The notes under the pieces: model-generated
The model's database searches: none
Seen by the model: only the letters and a program-made list of their open reading frames with translations
Told to the model about the DNA's origin: nothing
In this document: positions 35,474-45,759 of the stretch, in pieces
Layout: every line of letters begins with the position of its first letter
Numbering within the stretch: position 1 is the first letter of the stretch
Position numbers and translations under genes: made by a program
DNA from: an uncultured Clostridium sp.
GTDB lineage: Bacteria > Bacillota > Clostridia > TANB77 > CAG-508
Assembly (NCBI GenBank): GCA_948441945.1
Contig: CAOJQV010000005.1
Span: forward strand, 1 to 58,975
Length of the DNA stretch: 58,975 nucleotides
Reading direction: 5' to 3'

Positions 35474-37424
35474 ATATCTTCACAACCAACCTACTAAACT
35501 TAGAATTAATATAATTTTCTAATTTATCCATAAAAACTTGTGGTTCAATTTCTTTTTTTGCTACCATGTCTAAACCTTTTTCCCAACTTGCAGTAAGTTT
35601 TGGATTTAACATATCAGGCATAGAGCTATAGACTATATCATAAATAATTTCGCCTTTATTTGTTGAAGTAATTATTTGTGTTTTTTTATTAATATCAATA
35701 TATTTTATTTTCTCTAGTTTCTCTATAATTCCACCTCTTGTAGCACTTGTACCTATTCCAGCACCTTTAATTTGTTCACGAAGTTCTTCATCTTCAATTA
35801 ACTTTCCTGCATTTTCCATTGCTAAAATTATTGAACCTGAATTATATCGAGAAGGTGGTGATGTTTCTGCTTCTTTTGTTTCATAATTCTTTACATTTAA
35901 TTTCTGACCTTTTTTTAGATTTTTTAATATTTCTAAGCTTGTATCGTCTGCTTTTTCCACATTTTCTTCATTTTCTGTGGATTGTTTATCTTGTTTTTTG
36001 TCATTTGACTTAGCAATCTCTAAATAACCTTGACTTATACATACTCTTCCACTTGCATAAAATGTCTCATTTTCTACGTTGACTGTTGCTTGCACTTTGC
36101 TATATTCAGCTGGTGGATAAAAAATTGCTAAAAATCTTTTTACTATTAATTTATATATTTGTTTTTGAAGTTCTGGTAATTTATCATAGTTTTCAAATCC
36201 TTGCCCTGTTGGAATAATAGCATAATGGTCTGTTATTTTACTATCATTTACATATTTTGTTTTTGCTAGTTGATTTGTAGGATATTTTTCATCTATCATC
36301 TTTTTTATATATCCTTGTACTTCTTCATCATGGTAACCCTTTGCTAATCCATTTAAATTTTTTGATATTTCTTTTGATACTGCTGTTGATAATACTCTAG
36401 CATCTGTTCTAGGATAAGTTACTAATTTTTTTTCATATAAATTTTGAATTATTTCTAATGTTTCATCTGGCTTTATTTTGAATCTTTTTGTACACTCATT
36501 TTGTATTTCGGCTAAGTTAAATAATAGTGGTGCATTTTCCTTTTGTTTTGATTTTTTTAATTCTGTAATTGTTGCTTCTTTTCCTTGTAGTGAAATGATA
36601 AATTCTTGTGCTTTTTTTTCTTCTTTAAATCCTGTTTCATTATATAAATCTATTGATTCAAAAACTTTTGATTTATCATTTACTTTCCACTCTGCTTTAA
36701 AAGATGAATTTTCATCTCCAAATTCACCAATTATTTTATAATATTTGGTTTTTACAAAGTTCCTGATTTCTCTTTCTCTTGATACTATCATACCAAGTAC
36801 ACATGTCATAACACGTCCTACTGAAATAGATGCTTTTTCTTCATTAATTTTGTTTGCTAAACTTCTTCCTTGAGTAATAGATAATAATCTTGAAAAATTA
36901 ATTCCAATTAAATAATCTTCTTTTGCTCTTAAATATGCACTGTCTGATAAACTGTCATATTCTGATGAGTCTTTGGCTTCTCTTACTCCTCTTAAGATTT
37001 CTTCTTCTGTTTGAGAATCAATCCATACCCTTTTAACTTTTACTGATGGATTTGGTTTTGCCATCATAAGTACTAATCTTTGTATATATTCTCCTTCACG
37101 TCCTGAGTCTCCTGCATTATATATTTCTTCTATATCTTCTCTTTGCATTAGACTTTGTACAATGTTAAATTGATTTTGTACATTTGGAATTATTTCATAT
37201 TTCCACTCTTTAGGAATAAATGGTAGTGTATCTAATCTCCAAAATTTGAGTTTCTCATCATATTTTTCTGGATAGCTCATGGTAACTAAATGTCCTACAC
37301 ACCACGTTATAATCCATTTGTCTGACTCTAAATATCCATTTTTCCTGTTTGTGTTTATTTTTAGAGCTTTTGCAAATTCCATAGCTACTGATGGTTTTTC
37401 TGTTATTAATAATTTTTTGCTCAT
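35472..37424 (-). CDS. topB: DNA topoisomerase III (type IA)
   Basis: This 650-residue enzyme relaxes and decatenates DNA by single-strand passage. The Toprim motif is LLITEKPSVA with AGDSGREGE, and the active-site Tyr is in LVTYPRTDAR. The C-terminal TKTAS-type motif IGTSATRGGIIEKL is seen. No C-terminal zinc ribbons are present, which fits topoisomerase III rather than I. An HD-domain gene ends four bases upstream, so they share a transcript. Such a topB can be chromosomal or element-borne, and no other mobile genes are near. Confidence 0.93.
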   Translation of the reverse strand: MSKKLLITEKPSVAMEFAKALKINTNRKNGYLESDKWIITWCVGHLVTMSYPEKYDEKLKFWRLDTLPFIPKEWKYEIIPNVQNQFNIVQSLMQREDIEEIYNAGDSGREGEYIQRLVLMMAKPNPSVKVKRVWIDSQTEEEILRGVREAKDSSEYDSLSDSAYLRAKEDYLIGINFSRLLSITQGRSLANKINEEKASISVGRVMTCVLGMIVSREREIRNFVKTKYYKIIGEFGDENSSFKAEWKVNDKSKVFESIDLYNETGFKEEKKAQEFIISLQGKEATITELKKSKQKENAPLLFNLAEIQNECTKRFKIKPDETLEIIQNLYEKKLVTYPRTDARVLSTAVSKEISKNLNGLAKGYHDEEVQGYIKKMIDEKYPTNQLAKTKYVNDSKITDHYAIIPTGQGFENYDKLPELQKQIYKLIVKRFLAIFYPPAEYSKVQATVNVENETFYASGRVCISQGYLEIAKSNDKKQDKQSTENEENVEKADDTSLEILKNLKKGQKLNVKNYETKEAETSPPSRYNSGSIILAMENAGKLIEDEELREQIKGAGIGTSATRGGIIEKLEKIKYIDINKKTQIITSTNKGEIIYDIVYSSMPDMLNPKLTASWEKGLDMVAKKEIEPQVFMDKLENYINSKFSRLVVKI

Positions 37425-37428
37425 TTTA

Positions 37429-38187
37429 TCATCCTTTTTCTACATATTTATTTGCTTTTTTTCTTATTTCTTCCATCTTTATTTTAGTATCTTTATCTTC
37501 AAAATTAAATCTGTCAAGTATTTTATTAATATAGTTTTCTTGTCTTATAGCCCCAAGACTTTCTCTAAAATTTATATCAAATATAAAAGCAATTACTGCA
37601 ATTACTTTATCTACAGTATCTTGTTCTTTATTCTTTTCTCTTTTTATAATTTTATTTTGTATAAATTGCTCATATACATTTTCAGATATAACTGTTTTTT
37701 CAATATCTTCTTTAGTATCTTTCCAAAACATATTTACAGCTTCATAAAATATATCTAATTTATCTGCATCTCTAATTATTTTTGCAAATAATAATTCTTT
37801 TTCACTTAGTCCTTCTTCTATTGCATACTTATTATGATTTTTTATTGCCTTTTTGATAATTTCATCATACTTATCTTGCTCAATATATTTTCTTATATCT
37901 TTATTTAATATTTCCACACCATAATCTGCATGGTCAATACTCATTAAATCATTAAATGTCTCAAATTTTGTATATTGTTCAAATCTTGCTATATCATGCA
38001 ATAGTCCTATTAATGTTGCTAATTCTATTTCTTCTTGTGTGAGTTTTAAAGATTCTGCAATTTTTTTTGATATTTCCATTACTCTTAATGAGTGTAGTTG
38101 TTTTCTTTTTATATGTTTTTCTTCTAAGTCGAATTTTTCTGTGTATTTTAAAAATTCTTGCTTAGCTTTTTCTAAATCTATATTCAT
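37429..38187 (-). CDS. HD-domain phosphohydrolase
   Basis: A protein of 252 residues from the Met at 38187, which has AGGTGA upstream; 22 residues before it in the open frame lack a ribosome site. The metal site is seen as H in KQLHSLRV, HD in GLLHDIARFEQ, H in SIDHADYG and D in IIRDADKLD. HD proteins of this size hydrolyse phosphates of nucleotides or similar small molecules; the substrate is not known. It shares an operon with topB. Confidence 0.87.
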   Translation of the reverse strand: MNIDLEKAKQEFLKYTEKFDLEEKHIKRKQLHSLRVMEISKKIAESLKLTQEEIELATLIGLLHDIARFEQYTKFETFNDLMSIDHADYGVEILNKDIRKYIEQDKYDEIIKKAIKNHNKYAIEEGLSEKELLFAKIIRDADKLDIFYEAVNMFWKDTKEDIEKTVISENVYEQFIQNKIIKREKNKEQDTVDKVIAVIAFIFDINFRESLGAIRQENYINKILDRFNFEDKDTKIKMEEIRKKANKYVEKG

Positions 38188-38261
38188 TTTATCACCTGTT
38201 TTGTATTTTAGCATATTATTTTTTATTTTTAAAGTCTTATCATTAAATTCCAAATAATCTA

Positions 38262-38705
38262 GGTTTCGATTTTTTCATCTTATTCTGTGGAAAGTAGCAA
38301 TGTTGGTGTTATGAAATGCTTATAAGCTTTTGTTTATTGCAGAAAAAAAAAGAATTCTAATATAAAAAACTGAGCCTCTTTCACTCAGGTAAAAAAGTTA
38401 TATTATATTCATTTTGAATGTAACAACGAATGTGCCATGGAGTAACTGTAGAAATTCTTAATCAAATTTATTAGGGAATCTCATTACATGAGGGCGCTGA
38501 TTAATTTGATTTAGAACTTCTAAGTTATGTATTAAGCCGAGTTGTGTAATGAAAAAGGAATATAATACAACTTTTTTTCCGTGAACATTCCTCAGTTTTT
38601 TATATAATAATTCCTATTTTTTTCTTTCATGCAATCAGCTTATAAGCATTTCATAACACCAACATTGCTATTTTCCACAGAATAAAATGAAAAAAACTGA
38701 AACTT
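38262..38705. repeat. Nested palindromic element, about 440 bases
   Basis: The outer arms (about 38262-38336 and 38636-38705) are near-identical reverse complements with core AGCAATGTTGGTGTTATGAA. Inside, TATAAAAAACTGAG pairs with CTCAGTTTTTTATA, AAAAAAGTTATATTATATTC pairs with its near complement (38392-38411 and 38559-38578), and AATCAAATTT pairs with its counterpart, so the whole element folds back on itself. An 8-base AAATAATC lies on both sides (38252 and 38710) and could be a target duplication. It carries no open frame of use and sits between the divergent HD gene and leuS. It looks like a MITE-type element or a structured RNA. Confidence 0.82.
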
Positions 38706-38718
38706 AATTAAATAATCC

Positions 38719-38747
38719 TTGAAACTATGGTAATTTTGTTATATAAT
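38719..38747 (+). promoter_or_regulatory. Sigma-A promoter of leuS
   Basis: TTGAAA (38719-38724) and TATAAT (38742-38747), 17 bases apart, lie just outside the palindromic element. Transcription would start near 38754, leaving a leader of only about 33 bases, too short for a T-box. Confidence 0.82.
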
Positions 38748-38786
38748 ATCAAGCATATTATAAGTATTTGAAAGGGGCAAATATAT

Positions 38787-41195
38787 ATGGCATACAATTT
38801 TAAAGAAATAGAAAAAAAATGGCAAGATAAATGGGAAAAAGAAGGAACTTTTAATGCCAAAAATGATTATACAATGAAAAAATGGTATGGATTAATTGAG
38901 TTTCCATATCCTTCTGGACAAGGTCTACATGTTGGACATCCTCGTAGCTTTACTGCATTAGATATTGTGGCAAGAAAAAGGAGATTACAAGGTTATAATG
39001 TTTTATATCCAATTGGTTTTGATGCATTTGGTCTGCCTGCAGAAAACTATGCTATTAAAACAAATGTACATCCTAAGATAACTACTGCTCAGAATATTGC
39101 ACATTTTACAGAACAATTAAAGTCTTTGGGTATTTCATTTGACTGGTCTAGAAAAATTGACACAACAGACCCAAATTATTATAAATGGACTCAATGGATT
39201 TTTATTCAATTATATAAACACGGACTAGCTTATAAAGCTACTATGCCAATTAATTTTTGTACAAGTTGTAAAGTTGGTTTAGCTAATGAAGAAGTTGTAA
39301 ATGGCGTTTGTGAAAGATGTGGTAGCCCAGTCATCCAAAAAGAAAAGTCTGAATGGATGTTAAAAATCACAAATTATGCACAACGTTTAATAGATGATCT
39401 TGATGATGTTGATTTTCTAGAAAAAATTAAAACTCAACAAAAAAATTGGATTGGACGTTCTGAAGGTGCTGAAGTAGATTTTAATATTTCAGGAACAGAC
39501 AAAAAGTTAAAAGTTTATACTACAAGACCTGATACTTTATTTGGTGCAACTTATATGGTTATATCACCAGAACATCCAATTTTAGATGATTTAAAAGATA
39601 AAATTATTAATAAACAAGAAGTAAAAGAATATCAAAAACAGGCAAGTTTAAAATCAGCATTTGAACGTTCTGAACTAAATAAAGATAAAACAGGTGTTGA
39701 AATAAAAGGAATTACTGCTATCAATCCATTGACTAATCAAGAAATTCCAATTTGGATTTCTGATTATGTTTTAATTACTTATGGAACAGGTGCAATTATG
39801 GCAGTCCCTGCACATGATACTAGAGACTATGAATTTGCTAAAAAATTCAATTTGCCTATTGTTCAAGTATTAGAAGAAATTGAAGATAACAAAAACGATA
39901 ATGAAACTGCTATGACAGGTGATGGAATCCACATAAATTCTGGTTTCTTAAATGGTCTTAATAAAGAGGATGCAATATCTAAAGTCATTTCTTGGCTTGA
40001 AGAAAATAAAATTGGTACTAGAAAAATAAATTATAAATTACGTGATTGGGTATTTTCTCGTCAAAGATATTGGGGTGAACCAATTCCTATGGTATATTGT
40101 GACGAATGTGGTTGGGTTCCAATTGATGAAAAAGATTTACCTTTAAGATTGCCTGAAGTAGAAGAATTTACTCCTGGTGAAAATGGCGAATCACCTCTAG
40201 CAAAACAAACTGATTGGATTAATACAACTTGCCCTCATTGTGGTAAACCTGCTAAAAGAGAAACTGATACTATGCCTCAATGGGCTGGTTCTTCATGGTA
40301 TTTCTTACGTTATATGGATGCGCACAATAATAATGCTTTGGCTTCAAAAGAAGCATTAGAATATTGGGGACCTGTTGATTGGTACAACGGTGGTATGGAG
40401 CACACTACTCTTCACTTATTATATTCTAGATTTTGGCATAAATTTTTATATGATATTGGTGTTGTACCTACTAAAGAGCCTTATGCAAAACGTACTTCAC
40501 ATGGTATGATTTTAGGTACTAATGGTGAAAAAATGTCTAAATCTAAAGGAAATGTTATTAATCCTGATGATATTATAAATGAATTTGGTGCAGATACTTT
40601 TAGAGTTTATGAAATGTTTATGGGTCCTTTTGACCAGGTGGCTGCTTGGTCTATGGATAGCATTCGTGGATGTGCTAAGTTTTTAGACAGAGTTTGGAAT
40701 ATGCAAGATATGCTAGTAGATGGCGATGAATATTCTAAAGAAACTGAAAAAATGATTCATCAAGCAATAAAGAAAGTATCTCAAGATATTGAAGAAATGA
40801 AATATAATACTTGTGTTTCAACATTTATGACTATGGTAAATGAATTTTATAAATTGAAAAAAATAAATAAAGCTGAATTTAAAACTTTTATTACATTATT
40901 AAATCCATTTGCTCCTCATATAACTGAAGAACTTAATAAAATTGCTGGTTTTGAAAATGATGTTTCTACTTATGCTTGGCCAGAGTATGATGAAGAAAAA
41001 ACAATCAATGATGAAATCACTTTACCTATTCAATTCAATGGTAAATTAAAAGCTACTGTTACAATTGACTTAGATGAAGATGAATCTTCTGTTAAGGAAA
41101 AAGTTCATAATGCTATTGATAGCAAATTAGAAGGAAAAACAATTGTTAAAGAAATTTATGTTAAAAATAAAATTTATAATATTGTTGTTAAATAA
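38787..41195 (+). CDS. leuS: Leucyl-tRNA synthetase
   Basis: This 802-residue enzyme charges tRNA-Leu. The HIGH-class motif is [15 protein letters not shown], the KMSKS loop is [10 protein letters not shown], and the CP1 editing domain is present ([14 protein letters not shown] and [12 protein letters not shown]), as is the CxxC pair of the zinc module (CTSC, CERC). Length fits bacterial LeuRS. It has an AAAGGGG site and a nearby consensus promoter but no T-box leader. It ends at a strong terminator and stands alone. Confidence 0.97.
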   Translation: MAYNFKEIEKKWQDKWEKEGTFNAKNDYTMKKWYGLIEFPYPSGQGLHVGHPRSFTALDIVARKRRLQGYNVLYPIGFDAFGLPAENYAIKTNVHPKITTAQNIAHFTEQLKSLGISFDWSRKIDTTDPNYYKWTQWIFIQLYKHGLAYKATMPINFCTSCKVGLANEEVVNGVCERCGSPVIQKEKSEWMLKITNYAQRLIDDLDDVDFLEKIKTQQKNWIGRSEGAEVDFNISGTDKKLKVYTTRPDTLFGATYMVISPEHPILDDLKDKIINKQEVKEYQKQASLKSAFERSELNKDKTGVEIKGITAINPLTNQEIPIWISDYVLITYGTGAIMAVPAHDTRDYEFAKKFNLPIVQVLEEIEDNKNDNETAMTGDGIHINSGFLNGLNKEDAISKVISWLEENKIGTRKINYKLRDWVFSRQRYWGEPIPMVYCDECGWVPIDEKDLPLRLPEVEEFTPGENGESPLAKQTDWINTTCPHCGKPAKRETDTMPQWAGSSWYFLRYMDAHNNNALASKEALEYWGPVDWYNGGMEHTTLHLLYSRFWHKFLYDIGVVPTKEPYAKRTSHGMILGTNGEKMSKSKGNVINPDDIINEFGADTFRVYEMFMGPFDQVAAWSMDSIRGCAKFLDRVWNMQDMLVDGDEYSKETEKMIHQAIKKVSQDIEEMKYNTCVSTFMTMVNEFYKLKKINKAEFKTFITLLNPFAPHITEELNKIAGFENDVSTYAWPEYDEEKTINDEITLPIQFNGKLKATVTIDLDEDESSVKEKVHNAIDSKLEGKTIVKEIYVKNKIYNIVVK

Positions 41196-41200
41196 AAATT

Positions 41201-41236
41201 AACCCTATTGAATTTCAAATGTTCAATAGGGTTTTT
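41201..41236 (+). terminator. Terminator of leuS
   Basis: AACCCTATTGAA and TTCAATAGGGTT form a perfect 12-base stem followed by TTTTT, six bases past the leuS stop. Confidence 0.9.
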
Positions 41237-41246
41237 AATTTGGAAT

Positions 41247-41531
41247 TTAAAAAGCTTGAACTTTTGAATTTAAATAAAATATTTTATCATCTTGTCTGTT
41301 TAATCTGTCCTCATGAAGATTTAATCTTTTTTCTGTTGAATCAAATTTTTCTGAATGCATTGTAAAAGCATCAAATAACATTTCTAATTTTTGTCCATGC
41401 TCTACTTCAATTTTAGTCACAGTTTTGCTTAATTTTCCTACTTCCTCTTTTAATTCTTCTTGACCTTTGAATAACTCTTCTTGGCCTTTCTTCAAATCCA
41501 AAAGTAAATTATCTCTTTCTTCTTGAGTCAT
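41247..41531 (-). CDS. Small coiled-coil protein
   Basis: A 94-residue highly charged helical protein. Heptads run through most of its length, starting with a repeated KGQEELFKGQEELKEE. No family was recognised; it resembles short tail-fibre-like or scaffold coiled coils annotated only as hypothetical in Clostridia. An AAGGAG site precedes the start. It lies convergent to leuS, whose terminator covers its 3' end. Confidence 0.6.
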   Translation of the reverse strand: MTQEERDNLLLDLKKGQEELFKGQEELKEEVGKLSKTVTKIEVEHGQKLEMLFDAFTMHSEKFDSTEKRLNLHEDRLNRQDDKIFYLNSKVQAF

Positions 41532-41712
41532 AAGTACTTCTCCTTCCTTGTATATTCAGTTTTAAAAACTGTGAAATCATTATACAATATTTCCCTATTA
41601 GTGTCAATACATTTTTTTGTAATTTAAACGTAATATACATTTAATATTTATGTAATATATATTGAATTATTTTATTGTATAATATTGTTAGTATTATTAT
41701 AAGGAGTAAAGT

Positions 41713-42825
41713 ATGAGTATAGAATCTGACTTAAAAAAAGATGGAATTGAAGTTATAGAAAAATTAGATACATTAAAAATAAATTCAATAGCTAGAAAAG
41801 TATCTATTCAACTTTGTGAGACGTTTCCAGATTTTAACCTTAATCAAAATGAATTATTTATTAAACTATCTAGATTGAATATGTATCTTGCAGAGATGCC
41901 TGAAGGTATGGCAGAAGCAAATTATTTTTACAAAAATTCTTCTATTTATTTTAATAGCCATCTTGATTATGATGATTTAGAGGAATTTGCAATACATGAA
42001 TGCATTCACTATATACAAGAAGTAAAAGATAATAAAAATTATTTAGTACGAATGGGGCTTTGTGATTATACAGAATTTAGTATTTATGGATTAGCTCTAA
42101 ATGAAGCAGCAGTTCAACTTATGACTTCTAAAATACTTGGAATTCCTGATGAATTTGTTAAATATTATAATATAAGTTTTAAAACTAATAGTCCAACTTA
42201 TTATCCTTTAGAATGTTGCTTAGTAAATCAACTATCTTATCTCGTTGGAGAAAATACTTTGTTTGAAAGTACTATTAATAGTACTGATACATTTAAAGAA
42301 AAGCTAATTTCAGTAATTGGAGAAAGAAATTTTTATACTATACAAAAATTAATTGATAAAATTTTATCTTACCAAGAAGATATTATTAAAATTAATAATA
42401 AGATTTTACAAATAGATGATAGAAATAGAAAAGTTGACATTATGATTCAAAAAATCAACTCATTAAAAGATAATATAACTTCTACCTTTATTAAAACACA
42501 AAACTTAATTATTTCTAGTTATTTTAATTCAGCTTTTTCTCTTATTACAAATCTAGAAGAAGTTGAAAATTATCGTAGAAAATTATACAATTTTAAAGAT
42601 TGTCTAGGAGCAACTGATGGATATACATATTTTAATGACTACTACGTAGATAAAATGATGGATTTAGAAAAGAAGTATAATGAATTAGAAAACAGAGCTA
42701 ATTGTAAATCATTATATGTTATTAACAAAAAAACATCTATTTTCTTAACAATAATTAAATTTATCAAAAAATTGATTGTAGGTAAGAACTTATCTAATAA
42801 TGATTATGAAAATCAAAAAGATTAA
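41713..42825 (+). CDS. Putative HExxH zinc metalloprotease, unrecognised family
   Basis: This 370-residue protein has HECIH at 95-99 within EEFAIHECIHYIQE and a NEA motif (Asn130-Glu131 in LALNEAAVQLM) 32 residues later, the spacing of a gluzincin third ligand. The following region holds a long coiled coil (about 210-260), and the C-terminus has a hydrophobic stretch flanked by lysines (TSIFLTIIKFIKKLIVGK) that may touch the membrane. No signal peptide is seen, so it is probably cytosolic. AAGGAG precedes the start. A terminator overlaps its end. No function can be assigned. Confidence 0.65.
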   Translation: MSIESDLKKDGIEVIEKLDTLKINSIARKVSIQLCETFPDFNLNQNELFIKLSRLNMYLAEMPEGMAEANYFYKNSSIYFNSHLDYDDLEEFAIHECIHYIQEVKDNKNYLVRMGLCDYTEFSIYGLALNEAAVQLMTSKILGIPDEFVKYYNISFKTNSPTYYPLECCLVNQLSYLVGENTLFESTINSTDTFKEKLISVIGERNFYTIQKLIDKILSYQEDIIKINNKILQIDDRNRKVDIMIQKINSLKDNITSTFIKTQNLIISSYFNSAFSLITNLEEVENYRRKLYNFKDCLGATDGYTYFNDYYVDKMMDLEKKYNELENRANCKSLYVINKKTSIFLTIIKFIKKLIVGKNLSNNDYENQKD

Positions 42826-42852
42826 TAGAAATTAAACTCTATTAATCTTTTT
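42815..42852. terminator. Bidirectional terminator
   Basis: AAAAAGATTAATAGA and TCTATTAATCTTTTT form a perfect 15-base stem. It overlaps the 3' ends of both convergent genes (42825 + and 42842 -). Confidence 0.88.
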
Positions 42853-44107
42853 TTAAGAATTTTATGATTGCTTCTGCACTGTCTCTTCCTGAACGTGCAG
42901 CATAAGCAACAGTTCCTTTAGTTCCTATTAAGTCTCCACCTGCAAAAATTTTATCTCTTGAAGTTTCAAAGTTTTCATTAACACATATATTTCCCCATTT
43001 ATTTACCACTAATCCTAACTCTAATGTTTTTTCTTCTACTGTACTACCTAATGCCATAACTACGTAATCAGTGTCTATCTCATAATTGCTATCTTCTATA
43101 TTAACAGGTACTAATCTTGATTCTCCTTCTTTTTGCACTAGTTTTGTTTTGATTAGTTCTAATTTTTCTACTTTTTTATTACCTTTTATTTCTACAATAT
43201 TATTTTGAAATAAAAAGTTTACTCCTTCTTTTTTTGCTTCTTCTATTTCTTTTGTCTCTGCTGGCATTTGTTCTTCTGCCCTTCTATATATTACATTTAC
43301 CTCTTTTGCACCTAATCTTTTTATTGTTCTACTACAGTCCATTGCAACATTTCCGCCACCAATTACACATACTGTCTTTCCTGAATAATTTGGATGTTGG
43401 TTATATTCTAACAGTTCATTTCCTCCATATACTCCTATTAAGTTTTCTCCCTTTACTCCCATTTTGGCTGATTTATTTGCACCTATACTTAAAAATATTG
43501 CATCATAATCTTTTAAATCTTCTAATGTTAAATTTTTTCCAAGTTCCTTTTGATACTGTACTTGAATTCCTAAATTTAAAATTCTATTTACTGTTTCTTC
43601 TACTATTTTTTTGTCTAATCTAAATTCAGGTATCCCATGTATTAGTAATCCTCCTAGATAATCATATTTTTCATATATAGTAACTTGTACTCCTTTTCTT
43701 GCTAAAAATGTAGCAGATGTTAAGCCTGATGGTCCTCCTCCTATAATTGCAACCTTTTTATTTTTTAGTTGATTATCTTTTTCTATTTCTAACACGTCTT
43801 TTAATTCTATTTTTTGCTCTATTGCTTTTTTAAAAATAAAGCTCTCTATTTCTCCAATACTTACTGGTTCTCCTTTAATCCCTCTTACACAACTTCCCTG
43901 GCATTGTTTTGTATGTGGACAAATTTCTCCACATACTCCAGGCAATACTGTAGTTTTGGATAATATTTTATATGCTCTTTTATAATCTTCTTCCTTAACT
44001 GCCTCAATAAAATTTGGTATTTGATTATTTAATGGGCAACCTTTGTTAGAGCATGGTTTTACTTTGCAATTCAAACAATAATTTACTTTTTCTTTTATAT
44101 TTTCCAT
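42842..44107 (-). CDS. GltD-like NAD(P)H-dependent FAD oxidoreductase
   Basis: This 421-residue flavoprotein resembles the small subunit of glutamate synthase. It begins with a Cys-rich iron-sulfur region (YCLNCKVKPCSNKGC and CGEICPHTKQCQGSC), followed by two nucleotide-binding folds (VAIIGGGPSGLTSA for FAD and VCVIGGGNVAMDCS for NAD(P)H) and the FAGGD FAD motif. The large subunit GltB and the NfnA partner are not adjacent, so it could pair with a protein encoded elsewhere. GAAGGAA lies before the start. Confidence 0.87.
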   Translation of the reverse strand: MENIKEKVNYCLNCKVKPCSNKGCPLNNQIPNFIEAVKEEDYKRAYKILSKTTVLPGVCGEICPHTKQCQGSCVRGIKGEPVSIGEIESFIFKKAIEQKIELKDVLEIEKDNQLKNKKVAIIGGGPSGLTSATFLARKGVQVTIYEKYDYLGGLLIHGIPEFRLDKKIVEETVNRILNLGIQVQYQKELGKNLTLEDLKDYDAIFLSIGANKSAKMGVKGENLIGVYGGNELLEYNQHPNYSGKTVCVIGGGNVAMDCSRTIKRLGAKEVNVIYRRAEEQMPAETKEIEEAKKEGVNFLFQNNIVEIKGNKKVEKLELIKTKLVQKEGESRLVPVNIEDSNYEIDTDYVVMALGSTVEEKTLELGLVVNKWGNICVNENFETSRDKIFAGGDLIGTKGTVAYAARSGRDSAEAIIKFLKKD

Positions 44108-44178
44108 TGTATTTTCCTTCTTTTTTTCTATATTTTATATGGAAATTAAAAAATAGTCAATGTTACTGACTATTTCTT

Positions 44179-44736
44179 CTAATTTTCTTTATTTAGTTCT
44201 TCTACTACTAATTTTAAATCTTTGATAAAATCTGCCTTTTTTGTTTCATCTCTTAAAAGTGCTGCTGGGTGCCATGTTGGTATATATTTAATTTCTTTTT
44301 TTTCAAACCATTTTCCTCTAGAGGCTGTTATTCCATATTCTTTTCCTAAAATATTTTTTAACGCTACACTTCCTAGTAAAACAATTATTTTTGGTTTTAT
44401 AAGCATAACTTGGTTTCTTAAATAATTAAGGCATGCACTTGCTTCATCATCTTCTGGATTTCTATTAGCAGGCGGTCTACATTTTACTATATTTGCTATA
44501 TAAACTTCCTCTCTTCTAATGCCTATTATTCCAAAAGCCATATTCATTAACTTTCCTGCCCTTCCAACAAATGGCTCTCCTTGCATATCTTCGTCTGCTC
44601 CTGGTCCTTCTCCAATAAACATTATTTTTGAGTTTCTATTTCCTGTTCCAAATACTATATTTTGTCTTGTTTTGCACAATTTACATTTATTACAATTTAC
44701 TATTGAATTTTCTAGTTCTTCCCATGTTTCATACAT
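44179..44736 (-). CDS. Family 4 uracil-DNA glycosylase
   Basis: A 185-residue iron-sulfur UDG that removes uracil from DNA. Motif 1 is GEGPGADEDMQGEPFVG, motif 2 is HPAALL; cysteines for the 4Fe-4S cluster are CNKCKLC at the N-terminus, and the CRPPANRNP stretch. The start at 44736 has AAGGAG eight bases upstream; 17 residues before it lack a ribosome site. It lies downstream of the S66 peptidase and pgeF. Confidence 0.92.
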   Translation of the reverse strand: MYETWEELENSIVNCNKCKLCKTRQNIVFGTGNRNSKIMFIGEGPGADEDMQGEPFVGRAGKLMNMAFGIIGIRREEVYIANIVKCRPPANRNPEDDEASACLNYLRNQVMLIKPKIIVLLGSVALKNILGKEYGITASRGKWFEKKEIKYIPTWHPAALLRDETKKADFIKDLKLVVEELNKEN

Positions 44737-44804
44737 TTTTTTACTCCTTTGTCTCAGCACAAGGCATAAGATATTTGTAATTGGCAAAGCCTTAATAACT
44801 ATCT

Positions 44805-44823
44805 TAAAAAGGGACGTTTACCT
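44805..44823. repeat. Fragment of the GGGACGTT-type element
   Basis: AAAAAGGGACGTTTACCT matches the beginning of the arms at 20101 and 9528, but no partner arm is nearby. It spans the stop of the S66 peptidase gene and encodes its last residues. Confidence 0.6.
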
Positions 44824-45747
44824 TACACAATTTTCTATCAATTTTATTTTTCTTTCTTCTTTTGTATTTATTTGAGCTTTTGTTCCTATTGGTATTACTG
44901 TTTTTCTTTCTGTATGTCCAAAGTAATTACTTTTTATAATTGGAAATTTGTATTTTTCATTTGGTAATTCTAAAACATCTGAAATTATTTTTTCTAAGCT
45001 TATTCCGCTTTCATGTTCATAATTTCCAATCCATAAGCCTTTTATTTTGTCAAATACTTCATTTTGTTTCATATAATATAAAAAGTTACTAGCCATCGCT
45101 GGCTCTGTTTCTAAACTTAGCTCTTCTAAAAATAAAATTTTGTCTGTAAAATCTAATTTATACTTTCCAGAAGACATTCCTTTTGTTAAAAATAAATTTC
45201 CTCCTATCAAATCTCCAGTTGCTGTTCCTTCTTGAATTGTAATATCTTTATCATCTTTTTGTCCAAGTTCTAAATTTCCATCTACAAATCTTTTTAATAC
45301 TTCTTTTAGGCTGTAATCTGTTTCATCTGTTGCTATTGTTTTAAAATTGGTTGCACTAAATGTTACAAGACCTGTTTTTTCTGTTATCATATTTGTAAGT
45401 GATGTTATATCGCTATATCCACATATTATTTTTGGATTTTCTTTAATTAAATTATAATCTAAATATTCAAAAGTTGAATTACTGTTGTTTCCACCTTTTG
45501 CACACCATATCATATTTACATCTTTGTCTACAAACATTTCATTAATATCTTCTGCCTTTTCTTTTGCTGTACTACTATATCCATTTGTATTAGAAAATAA
45601 ATTTTTCGAATATTTTACTTTAAACCCTAGTTTTTCTATTATCTTTTTAGCTTCTTCTAACTCTTCTATTTTTTGTCCAATAATTGGACCAGATGGTGCT
45701 AGAACCCCTATTGTATCTCCTACTTTTAATTTATTTGGTATAATCAT
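44818..45747 (-). CDS. S66 family LD-carboxypeptidase (LdcA/MccF type)
   Basis: A cytosolic serine peptidase of 309 residues. The nucleophile is the Ser in ICGYSDITSL, the Glu is in FLEELSLE, and the His is in YFGHTERKTVIPIG. LdcA members recycle murein tetrapeptides; MccF members inactivate microcin C-like peptide nucleotides. The GG-x-NSN motif in CAKGGNNSNS is nearer to the MccF pattern, so the substrate is unclear. The final residues CVR come from a fragment of palindromic repeat. It is 12 bases after pgeF. Confidence 0.85.
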   Translation of the reverse strand: MIIPNKLKVGDTIGVLAPSGPIIGQKIEELEEAKKIIEKLGFKVKYSKNLFSNTNGYSSTAKEKAEDINEMFVDKDVNMIWCAKGGNNSNSTFEYLDYNLIKENPKIICGYSDITSLTNMITEKTGLVTFSATNFKTIATDETDYSLKEVLKRFVDGNLELGQKDDKDITIQEGTATGDLIGGNLFLTKGMSSGKYKLDFTDKILFLEELSLETEPAMASNFLYYMKQNEVFDKIKGLWIGNYEHESGISLEKIISDVLELPNEKYKFPIIKSNYFGHTERKTVIPIGTKAQINTKEERKIKLIENCVR

Positions 45748-45759
45748 CTTTTTTCCCTC

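Noticed and set aside
38262..38786. T-box leader for leuS
   Set aside because: No specifier or antiterminator sequence of the AGGGTGG-ACCGCG kind is present, and a consensus promoter at 38719-38747 starts the transcript after the element.
43234..43623. 129-residue hydrophobic open frame opposite the GltD-like gene
   Set aside because: Leu/Phe-rich shadow without ribosome site.
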